In this document: one piece after another, positions 1-7,805 of the stretch | Position numbering within the stretch: the first letter of the stretch is position 1 | Layout of the letters: each line of letters begins with the position of its first letter | NCBI GenBank assembly: GCA_024636105.1 | Contig: JAGXHO010000116.1 | Coordinates: 1-8,666, forward strand | Length of the DNA stretch: 8,666 bases | DNA from: Trueperaceae bacterium | GTDB taxonomy: Bacteria > Deinococcota > Deinococci > Deinococcales > Trueperaceae | Reading direction: 5' to 3' | Position numbers and translations under genes: made by a program | The notes under the pieces: model-generated | Database searches by the model: none | Seen by the model: the letters and a program-made list of their open reading frames with translations, nothing else | What the model was told of the DNA's origin: nothing

Positions 1-1
1 A

Positions 2-2251
<2,250 letters not shown>

Positions 2252-2275
2252 CGCCGTTCGGTGCCACGCTCGCCT

Positions 2276-2282
2276 AGGGAGA
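2276..2282 (+). promoter_or_regulatory. Ribosome binding site deciding the DUF305 gene start
   Basis: AGGGAGA lies five to six bases before the ATG at 2288. It supports that start over an in-frame GTG at 2261, which would add nine polar residues before the first membrane helix and has no such site. The same bases also read TAGGGA (2275-2280), seven bases before the ATG, so a -10-like element overlaps. Confidence 0.6.
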
Positions 2283-2287
2283 CTGCC

Positions 2288-2737
2288 ATGCGACCGTACG
2301 TTCGCTTCGCCGCCATGATCGCCACGTCGACCCTCGTCATGTTCGCTCTGATGTACCTCAACACCTACCAGCTCGACCACGCCACCTTCAGCGAGACACG
2401 CGCCTTCATGGCCGTCGTCATGGGGGCGGCGATGGCGCTCGTCATGTTGACCTTCATGCGGTCGATGTACGACCGCCGCGGCCTGAACCTGGCCATCTAC
2501 GTCGGCAGCGCCGCGGTGCTCGCCGCGTCGCTCTGGCTGGTCCGCAGCCAGGCGACCGTCGACGACGTCTCGTACATGCGCGCCATGATCCCGCACCACT
2601 CGATCGCGCTCCTCACGAGCGAACGCGCCCGCATCGAGGACCCGCGCGTGCGCGCCCTGGCCGACGAGATCATCGCGGCGCAGCGCTCCGAGATCGAGCA
2701 GATGCGGGAACTCATCGACGACCTCGAAGGGCGCTGA
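2288..2737 (+). CDS. Three-helix membrane protein with C-terminal DUF305 domain
   Basis: A 149-residue membrane protein of unknown biochemical role. Predicted helices lie at about residues 5-25, 38-58 and 68-86, followed by a soluble DUF305 segment from about 93 to the end. The domain hallmark is YMRAMIPHHSIAL with His103-His104, then a helix ending EIEQMRELI. DUF305 belongs to a ferritin-like helical fold, and some members (cyanobacterial CopM) bind copper, so a metal role is a reasonable inference but unproven. Helix 2 carries Met41, 45, 49, 53 and 57, one every four residues, plus Met60; helix 1 carries Met18 and Met22. I remember related short DUF305 membrane proteins with a similar MFxLMYLNTY helix, so the family looks known but uncharacterised. 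It starts 46 bases after the isocitrate dehydrogenase stop and could be co-transcribed with it. Confidence 0.88.
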   Translation: MRPYVRFAAMIATSTLVMFALMYLNTYQLDHATFSETRAFMAVVMGAAMALVMLTFMRSMYDRRGLNLAIYVGSAAVLAASLWLVRSQATVDDVSYMRAMIPHHSIALLTSERARIEDPRVRALADEIIAAQRSEIEQMRELIDDLEGR

Positions 2738-2774
2738 CGACCCTCGGGCGCGCCGCGGGTGCCAGGATGTTCGG

Positions 2775-4853
2775 GTGACCGATGCGGACGCATCCGAAGC
2801 CGGCGCCCCGAGCCACGCCCTGCCCGACCCGTTCGCGGCCCCCGATGGTGGTCGCGTGGCCGACCCGGCCGGGTGGCCAGATCGTGCGCGTGCCTGGCGG
2901 ACGTTGGTGGCGGACGTCGCGTACGGCGGGCTGCCGCCGGCACCGGAGCGCGTGGAGGTGGAGGTGCTCGGCGAGAGCCGCGTGCGCGCGTTCCCGGACC
3001 GACCGTGGCTCACCAACTACCGCGTGACGGCGGTCGTCGGTGCGACCCCGGTGCGGTTCGTCGTGCGCGTGCTGCGCCCCGACGCCCGGGAGCCGCTCCC
3101 GGCGATCCTCTACGGCGACGGCGGCTGGTGGAACCTGTCCGACGCCGTCGTCCGGCGCGTTGTGGGTCAGGGGGTCGCGCTCGTCTGGTTCGACCGCACG
3201 GAACTCGCCGCGGACGTCGTGGGCGCGCGCGGGACCTTCGGCGCCATTGCTGCCTGGGCCTGGGGGTTCCACCGCGCGGTCGACCTGGCGCAGCGGCTGC
3301 CGGAGATCGACGGCGCGCGCTTGGCGGTCACGGGGTTCTCGCGGGGCGCCAAGGCGTCGCTCCTCGCCGGCGCCACCGACGAGCGCATCGCACTGGTCCA
3401 CGACCACGCGTCGGGCGCGGGCGGTGGCGCCACGTTCCGGCACGTGGGTACGGGCGGCGAGACGCTCGCGGCGCTCGTCGAGCGGTTCCCGACCTGGTTC
3501 GGCCCGCAGTTCGCCGCGTACGCCGGACGCGAGCAGGCGCTGCCCTTCGATCAGCACTGCCTGCTCGCCGCGATCGCACCTCGGCCGCTCTTGCTCACGT
3601 ACGCGGCGGACGACCGCTGGACGAACCCCGAGGGGATGGTGCAGGCGGCGTGGGCGGCCGGCGAGGTCTACGGCTTCCTCGGGCACGGCGATGCGTTGGC
3701 GTTCCACGTGCGCCCGGGCGGACACGCCCACACCGAGCAGGACTGGGCGAGGCTCCTCGACTTCGTCGGCTGGCGTTGGCAGGGCGCGGCGCCGCTCGCC
3801 GGCTGCGTGCCCGGCGTCTACGACCGACCCTACCCGGTCGCACCGGTCGAGCTGCCGCGCGACGACGCGTCGCACCCCGCCCCGATCGAGTGGTGGTACT
3901 GGGTTGGCCACCTCGAGACCGCCGACGGCCGCGAGCTCGCCTTCCAGCTCACTTTCTTCGAGGCGTACGCGCCGCCGGAGCTGCGGCTGTTGGGCGTCCC
4001 GTCGAACCTGCTCTTCGAGAAGGGGATCGTTGCCCACGCAGCGGCCGCCGATCTCGGTGCCGGACGCCACGGCATGGCGCAACGCTTCGATGCGTACTAC
4101 GTCGGCGAGGCGGCGACCGACCGGCTCGACGTGTTCGTCGGTGACTGGCGCGCCACCCGGGCGGACGACGGCGTGAGCCACGCGCTCGCATTCAGCGTCG
4201 ACGGGTACGCCTTCGACCTGGTGCTCACGCCCTCCAAGCCCGTCGCGCTTCACGGCGACCCGCCCGGCATCCAGTCGATGGGCCCTGGCGGCGTCAGCTA
4301 CTACGTGTCCCACACGCGCATGGAGGTGCGCGGCGCCGTGCGCGGGCGCTGCGCGCTACCGGTCGCGTGCGCGCCGCAGACCGTGGAAGGCCAAGCCTGG
4401 TTCGACCATCAGTGGGGCGACTTCCGCATCGATCGCTTCGTCGGTTGGGACTGGTTCGCGCTGCAGCTCGACGACGGGGCCGAAGTCATGCTCTACCTGA
4501 TCCGCGACGAGACCGGTGGCTACGTCGTGTCCGAGGGGAGCTACGTGGCCGTGGACGGGCGCACGCGCGGGCTCGAGAGCGAGGACTTCGCGATCGAGTC
4601 GAGCGGCGCGACGTGGACGAGCCCGGACACGGGCGCGGTGTACCCGGCCGGCTGGCGCGTGGTGGTGCCCGCGTACGGCGTCGACGTGCAGGTCGAACCG
4701 CGCATCGCGGACCAGGAGATGGACACGCGCGCCACGACGACGATCGTCTACTGGGAAGGGGCGGTCGCGGTGACCGGCAGCCATGCGGGGGTCGGCTTCG
4801 TCGAGCTCACGAACTACGACCGGGTCCCCTTCGCGATCGCGTCGAGCCAGTGA
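2775..4853 (+). CDS. Fusion of CE15-like esterase and AttH/CrtC lipocalin-like domain
   Basis: A 692-residue two-domain protein. Residues about 35-337 resemble carbohydrate esterase family 15 (glucuronoyl esterases): nucleophile motif GFSRGAK with Ser189, Arg190 and Lys193; AGATDERIALV; PFDQH (His261); IAPRPLLL; DDRWTNPEG with Asp279/Asp280 as likely acid; and PGGHAHTEQDW with His317. Residues about 359-690 form an AttH/CrtC (carotenoid 1,2-hydratase-like) double-lipocalin domain, starting LPRDDASHP then EWWYWVGHL, with GQAWFDHQWGDF at 539-550 and WDWFALQLDDG after it. The acidic residue that CE15 enzymes often have just before SGxGG is Ala212 here. No signal peptide is visible, which is odd for CE15 enzymes acting on plant cell walls. 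The GTG start has AGGA seven bases upstream (2764-2767). The domains are clear; substrate and joint function are unknown. Confidence 0.85.
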   Translation: MTDADASEAGAPSHALPDPFAAPDGGRVADPAGWPDRARAWRTLVADVAYGGLPPAPERVEVEVLGESRVRAFPDRPWLTNYRVTAVVGATPVRFVVRVLRPDAREPLPAILYGDGGWWNLSDAVVRRVVGQGVALVWFDRTELAADVVGARGTFGAIAAWAWGFHRAVDLAQRLPEIDGARLAVTGFSRGAKASLLAGATDERIALVHDHASGAGGGATFRHVGTGGETLAALVERFPTWFGPQFAAYAGREQALPFDQHCLLAAIAPRPLLLTYAADDRWTNPEGMVQAAWAAGEVYGFLGHGDALAFHVRPGGHAHTEQDWARLLDFVGWRWQGAAPLAGCVPGVYDRPYPVAPVELPRDDASHPAPIEWWYWVGHLETADGRELAFQLTFFEAYAPPELRLLGVPSNLLFEKGIVAHAAAADLGAGRHGMAQRFDAYYVGEAATDRLDVFVGDWRATRADDGVSHALAFSVDGYAFDLVLTPSKPVALHGDPPGIQSMGPGGVSYYVSHTRMEVRGAVRGRCALPVACAPQTVEGQAWFDHQWGDFRIDRFVGWDWFALQLDDGAEVMLYLIRDETGGYVVSEGSYVAVDGRTRGLESEDFAIESSGATWTSPDTGAVYPAGWRVVVPAYGVDVQVEPRIADQEMDTRATTTIVYWEGAVAVTGSHAGVGFVELTNYDRVPFAIASSQ

Positions 4854-5005
4854 CGTCGGTCGCGGCGCTCGTCGGGCCGGTCGCCACCGCGCTCGGGGTC
4901 GCCGGCGCCTCGACCGGGTTCCTCGCGACGGCGCTCGCATCCGGCGTGGCCGCCGAGGGCTGGATCCGATGGGCGCTGGTGGCGCTGGCGCTGGCTGCAG
5001 CCTGA
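4850..5005 (+). CDS. Small hydrophobic membrane protein, coupled to the fusion gene
   Basis: A 51-residue ORF whose GTG start overlaps the TGA stop of the esterase-lipocalin gene in a GTGA junction, the usual sign of translational coupling. The product is almost entirely Ala, Val, Leu, Gly, Ser and Thr, with a probable helix at residues 4-32, a short polar turn AAEGWIR (34-40) and a second short helix at 41-51. All but four codons end in G or C, like the neighbouring genes. It ends seven bases before the stop of the convergent lactonase gene, beside a hairpin, so it fills the space exactly. I do not recognise a family. There is no strong ribosome site of its own, so expression would rely on coupling. 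It could still be a chance frame in GC-rich DNA. Confidence 0.5.
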   Translation: MTSVAALVGPVATALGVAGASTGFLATALASGVAAEGWIRWALVALALAAA

Positions 5006-5024
5006 CGGCGCGTCAGCGAGCTGC
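4997..5024. terminator. Hairpin between convergent genes, possible bidirectional terminator
   Basis: CTGACG (5002-5007), loop GCG, CGTCAG (5011-5016) make a perfect six-base stem. GCAGC (4997-5001) and GCTGC (5020-5024) extend it past a three-base bulge. The stop codon of the 51-residue ORF (5003-5005) and that of the minus-strand lactonase (complement of 5013-5015) sit in opposite arms. The site is well placed to end transcription from both sides, but there is no T-run on either strand, so a classical intrinsic terminator is not proven. Confidence 0.5.
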
Positions 5025-5855
5025 GATCTCGGCCAGGAAGGCGTTGACGTGCCGCACCACCTCGTCGGGCCGATCGAGGCACGGCAGGTGGCCCGAATCG
5101 GCGATCTCGACGTACCGCGCGTCGGGGAGCGCGTCCGCAAGACCGCGGACCAGCGCCGGTGGGGTGGCCGTATCGTCGGCGCCGCAGAGCACCAGGGCCG
5201 GTGCTGCGATCTCGACCGTACGGTCGCGGAGGTCCGCATCGCGCAGGGCCGCACATGCCCCGAGGTACCCGTCGACGGGCGTCCGCAGGAGCAGGTTGCG
5301 GTACCCGCGGGGGGCGAGGGGGTCGCGGGCGCGGCTCGCAGGCGGGAACCAGCGCTCGACGGCGGCTTCGGCCGACGGCGCGAGGCCGTGCGCCCGCACG
5401 TCGGCGCGGCGCTCCTCCCAGGCCGCACCGTCGCGGATGCGGGCCGCGGTGTCGAGCAGCACCAGACCTGCGACCCGCTGCGGCGCGTCGAGGGCCGCTT
5501 GCAGCGCCACCTGCCCTCCGATCGACACACCGACGAACACGGCCTCCGCGATGCCGACCTGGTCGAGCACGCGGAGGACGTCGTGCGCCAGCGTCTCGAG
5601 GGTGTAGTCGCCCGGAGGCGCGTCGGACAGCCCGTGGCCACGGAGATCGACGCGCACGCGTCGGAACGCGGTCAGCTGCGCGCTCACGGCGTCCCAGATG
5701 CGCAGGTCGGTGCCCAGTGAGTGCACGAACACCAACGCCGGCGCCCCTGGCGCCGCGGGTTCCGTGGGTTCGTCGGCGCGCGCGTGCAGCGTCACGCCAT
5801 CGACGTCGACGAACGTCGGCGCGCCACGGGGCGCGGGCCGGTGGGGGTGGTCCAT
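5013..5855 (-). CDS. pcaD: 3-oxoadipate enol-lactonase (PcaD-like alpha/beta hydrolase)
   Basis: Hydrolyses 3-oxoadipate enol-lactone to 3-oxoadipate in the beta-ketoadipate pathway of aromatic degradation, in the cytoplasm. The 280-residue protein has the alpha/beta hydrolase order: oxyanion motif VFVHSLGTDLRIWD (about 42-55), DLRGHGLSD (70-78), nucleophile elbow GVSIGG with Ser111, acid in GADDTATPP (Asp228), and His256 in ADSGHLP. HSLGTD, the CAALRDADLR cap segment (201-210) and GxDDxATPP are typical of PcaD rather than of general esterases. The ATG at 5855 is chosen because the protein then begins just before the first beta strand; the frame continues open to 5924, adding an Arg-rich stretch that looks non-coding. 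No other pca gene is in the window, so a related enol-lactonase or ester hydrolase role remains possible. Confidence 0.82.
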   Translation of the reverse strand: MDHPHRPAPRGAPTFVDVDGVTLHARADEPTEPAAPGAPALVFVHSLGTDLRIWDAVSAQLTAFRRVRVDLRGHGLSDAPPGDYTLETLAHDVLRVLDQVGIAEAVFVGVSIGGQVALQAALDAPQRVAGLVLLDTAARIRDGAAWEERRADVRAHGLAPSAEAAVERWFPPASRARDPLAPRGYRNLLLRTPVDGYLGACAALRDADLRDRTVEIAAPALVLCGADDTATPPALVRGLADALPDARYVEIADSGHLPCLDRPDEVVRHVNAFLAEIAAR

Positions 5856-5860
5856 GGCGG

Positions 5861-5866
5861 ACTCTA
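5861..5866 (-). promoter_or_regulatory. -10-like TAGAGT for a possibly leaderless lactonase mRNA
   Basis: On the minus strand TAGAGT is followed by CCGCC and then the ATG at 5855, leaving five bases between the hexamer and the start. This spacing would place the transcript start at or beside the A of the ATG. No convincing TTGACA-like -35 is seen about 17 bases further upstream, and no good Shine-Dalgarno sequence precedes the ATG. Confidence 0.4.
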
Positions 5867-5994
5867 CCCGGCGCCCGTCGGTCGCCGCTCGGCGCGGTGC
5901 AACGGTCCACCTCGCGCGGGGCACGAGCGGGCGCTGTGACGTTCAGGCCCGTCGGCGGCACCGTCCGGCCCCATCATGAAGGAGCAGGCCGCGT

Positions 5995-6004
5995 TTCGTA
6001 CGAA
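5995..6004. repeat. Palindrome TTCGTACGAA upstream of the stress gene
   Basis: A perfect ten-base palindrome ending 38 bases before the GTG start of the coiled-coil gene. It has a less GC-rich core than its surroundings and lies where an operator could sit. No regulator is recognised; it does not match the DdrO/RDRM motif of Deinococcus as I remember it. Confidence 0.3.
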
Positions 6005-6042
6005 GCGAGCCGGCGCACCGGATCCACCGAGAGGAGACGGTC

Positions 6043-6321
6043 GTGAACGAACGCCAGCTATACCAGAAGAAGATGCAAGCCCAGTTGGACCAGTGGAGAG
6101 CCGAAGCGGCGAGGCTCGAGGCCAAGGCGGCGCAGTCCGAAGCGGAGGCGCAGTTGAAGGCGCGCGCTCAGGCGCGGAAGCTCGAGGCTCGGATCGAGGC
6201 GGGCCACGCGAAGCTCAAGGAGGTCGCCGACACCGGCGACGACCGGTGGGAATCGGTCAAGGACGGCGTCGAGTCCGCGTGGAACTCCTTGAAGGAAGGC
6301 TTCGAGGCGCTCAAACGCTAG
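6043..6321 (+). CDS. Short coiled-coil protein, sll1863 stress-response-like
   Basis: A 92-residue, highly charged, helical protein with no membrane helix or signal peptide. Residues about 5-62 form an uninterrupted Ala/Glu/Lys/Gln/Arg-rich helix with coiled-coil spacing (LYQKKMQAQLDQW, then repeated EA/KA blocks). Residues 63-92 carry the ending DDRWESVKDGVESAWNSLKE. The order YQKK...QLDQW...then W(E/D)xxKxGVESAWxSLKE matches what I know as the sll1863-type stress-response family, whose biochemical role is not established. The GTG start is preceded by GAGGAG at 6031-6036, six bases away, a strong ribosome site. It stands alone between two intergenic gaps and is probably transcribed by itself. 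Confidence 0.8.
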   Translation: MNERQLYQKKMQAQLDQWRAEAARLEAKAAQSEAEAQLKARAQARKLEARIEAGHAKLKEVADTGDDRWESVKDGVESAWNSLKEGFEALKR

Positions 6322-6375
6322 CACGCACGTAGCTCCCGGGGCTCGGTGGCCCTGGAGCACGACCACGGTGCACGC

Positions 6376-6381
6376 TAGGGT
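6376..6381 (+). promoter_or_regulatory. -10-like TAGGGT six bases before an ATG
   Basis: TAGGGT is followed by GACCCC and the ATG at 6388, so transcription would begin at or next to that ATG. A possible weak -35, CTGGAG at 6352-6357, lies 18 bases upstream. It is the only promoter candidate I can name for the permease and bactofilin-like genes. The same bases can be read as a poor ribosome site (AGGGTGA), so the call is tentative. Confidence 0.4.
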
Positions 6382-6387
6382 GACCCC

Positions 6388-6459
6388 ATGATCGGGAGGA
6401 TGCACGCCCAGGTCGCGAGCGCCGTGGACGCCGGCCGAAACCTGGCTCAGGTCGCGTGA
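6388..6459 (+). CDS. Possible 23-residue leader ORF upstream of the permease
   Basis: ATG to TGA encodes a 23-residue peptide starting MIGRMHAQVA and ending NLAQVA, with no cysteine run, membrane helix or amino-acid repeat that would mark a classical attenuator. Its TGA (6457-6459) overlaps an in-frame GTG of the permease frame at 6456 in a GTGA junction. All but two codons end in G or C. The start lies six bases after TAGGGT, as expected for a leaderless mRNA. If real, it could couple ribosome arrival to permease translation. Its small size means chance is a serious alternative. Confidence 0.3.
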   Translation: MIGRMHAQVASAVDAGRNLAQVA

Positions 6460-6484
6460 GCGGCACGAACCCGGCCCCGCCGCC

Positions 6485-6492
6485 GGAGGAGG
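6485..6492 (+). promoter_or_regulatory. Strong Shine-Dalgarno deciding the permease start
   Basis: GGAGGAGG lies directly before the ATG at 6495, with GGAGG at 6485-6489 spaced five bases from it. This favours ATG 6495 over the GTG at 6456, which has no comparable site and would add a Pro-rich 13-residue extension. The GTG could still be used by coupling to the short upstream ORF. Confidence 0.65.
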
Positions 6493-6494
6493 CG

Positions 6495-7805
6495 ATGGTC
6501 GTCGGCACGCGACTCGACCGAGCGCGCACCCTACGATCGGTCGGGGAATTGATCGTCCACCGCGAATGGACCGCCGTGGCTGGCGTCGCCGCCTTCGTGG
6601 GTTTGATGACCGTCGGCTACTACTACAACCTCACCTTCGTCCAGCTCGGCCTCAAGGACCTCGGCGAGCGTGTGCTCGGCCTCGACGCGTCTCGGGTGGT
6701 CGCCGCGATGTCCATGCTGGCCGTCGTGACCAGCGTCGTGGCCGTGGCGTTCGGCCTCGCCCTCGCGCGTCGGCCCTGGGGCACGAGCCTCGTCGCGAAG
6801 GTGCGCATCGCCTTCGGCGTGGTGGCGGTGCAGACCGCCTTGACGCTGGTGGCACCGCACCTGCGGAGCGAGCCGGAGTTTTGGGCGTGGATCGTCGCGA
6901 CCGCGGCCGCGCTCGGCGTGGGCGTGCCCGCGACGTTCGGGATGACCGTCGACTTGGTGCCGGTCGCCGACCGGGGCTGGGTCGCGGCCCTCATCACCGG
7001 CTTCGCGTACCTCGCGGCGAACCTCTGGCCGGAGGCCTGGACGATCGAGGTCTTCGCCCGCCAGATGGCGCTGGTGATGCCGCCGGGCGTCGCCCTGCTC
7101 GGATGGTTCGCGCTCGCTCGACCGCGGTGGTTGGCGACGCTGGCGCAGCAGCACCGCGACCCCGCCTTCGGTCGCGGACGGTTCGTGCGCGTCGACGCGG
7201 CGGGCCGACCGCGCCGCGACGCGTCCTTCGTGCTGCTGGTGGTGCTCATGTTCGCGATCTTCTTCGTCGACAGCCTCGGCTTCCTGCGCCTGATCGACAC
7301 CCCCGAGCTCGTGGCCGGCAGTTGGCGGTCGGTCGAGGTGGCGCCGCGCGCCACGATCGGCATCGTCCATCTGATCGCCGCGCTGATCGGCGGGGTGCTG
7401 TACCGAGCGTTCCCCGCGCGCCACTTGTTCTTCTGGGTGTTCGGGATCTTCGCCCTCGTGCACTTCTCGTACGGCATCGTCTACCTCGCGCCCGGCCAGG
7501 TCGTGGGCGCGCTCGGCGTCCCGATCCTCTACGCGGCGGCGGTCAGCCTGTACACGGTCGCGAACTTCGCCGTGTGGGCCGACTTGTCGACGCCACGCAG
7601 CATGCCCGTGAACGCGGCGCTCGGGGTGGCGCTCTCCGGATGGACGGCGACCTTCTTGAGCACCGGGCTCGCGATCGGGATGCGGGATCGCGGAGTGGCG
7701 CTCGCCGACCACCTGCGGCTGGTCGATGCGATCGCGCTGGCGTGCTTCACGGCGATGCTGCTGCTCCTGGTCTTCGGCGCCCGCGAGGGGCGGGCGCGTC
7801 CGTGA
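6495..7805 (+). CDS. MFS-like 12-helix membrane transporter, substrate unknown
   Basis: A 436-residue integral membrane protein with about twelve hydrophobic helices, near residues 26-46, 68-90, 102-120, 128-148, 161-178, 190-208, 244-263, 286-303, 309-331, 335-357, 372-394 and 408-427. A long cytoplasmic loop rich in Arg/Asp (209-243) divides six from six, as in the major facilitator superfamily. DLVPVADRGWVAALITG (153-169) resembles the MFS loop between helices 4 and 5. The tyrosine-rich GYYYNLTFVQLGL at 41-53 is notable. The classic GxxxDRxGRR motif between helices 2 and 3 is reduced to ALARRPWG, so this is a divergent member or an MFS-fold relative and the substrate cannot be told. An alternative GTG start is at 6456. 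The TGA overlaps the GTG of the next gene, indicating an operon. Confidence 0.75.
   Translation: MVVGTRLDRARTLRSVGELIVHREWTAVAGVAAFVGLMTVGYYYNLTFVQLGLKDLGERVLGLDASRVVAAMSMLAVVTSVVAVAFGLALARRPWGTSLVAKVRIAFGVVAVQTALTLVAPHLRSEPEFWAWIVATAAALGVGVPATFGMTVDLVPVADRGWVAALITGFAYLAANLWPEAWTIEVFARQMALVMPPGVALLGWFALARPRWLATLAQQHRDPAFGRGRFVRVDAAGRPRRDASFVLLVVLMFAIFFVDSLGFLRLIDTPELVAGSWRSVEVAPRATIGIVHLIAALIGGVLYRAFPARHLFFWVFGIFALVHFSYGIVYLAPGQVVGALGVPILYAAAVSLYTVANFAVWADLSTPRSMPVNAALGVALSGWTATFLSTGLAIGMRDRGVALADHLRLVDAIALACFTAMLLLLVFGAREGRARP

Larger units (their letters stand above)
5856..6042. other. Divergent intergenic region
   Basis: These 187 bases separate the minus-strand lactonase from the plus-strand coiled-coil gene, so both upstream control regions should lie here. 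Visible elements are the TAGAGT hexamer of the lactonase, the ten-base palindrome TTCGTACGAA at 5995-6004, and GAGGAG at 6031-6036 before the coiled-coil gene. I see no RNA gene or confident small ORF. Confidence 0.5.
6322..6494. other. Intergenic region before the permease gene
   Basis: These 173 bases lie between the coiled-coil gene and the chosen permease start. They hold a -10-like TAGGGT, the 23-residue leader ORF and the strong ribosome site at 6485-6492. No clear intrinsic terminator for the coiled-coil gene is visible; the only symmetry near its end is the short CCCGGG in 6334-6339. Confidence 0.45.

Noticed and set aside
2712..4313. Antisense open frame of 533 codons over the fusion gene
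   Set aside because: Low-complexity Arg/Val/Glu/Asp/His product without motifs, opposite a gene with clear domains.
5976..6332. ATG at 5976 opening a 118-codon frame
   Set aside because: It overlaps the coiled-coil gene in another frame, and the product is low-complexity and polar; the GTG at 6043 has a strong ribosome site and a recognisable product.
6566..7801. Upstream extension of the bactofilin-like frame
   Set aside because: The frame is open far upstream but gives Arg/Gly-rich nonsense over the permease; a signal peptide begins at the GTG at 7802.
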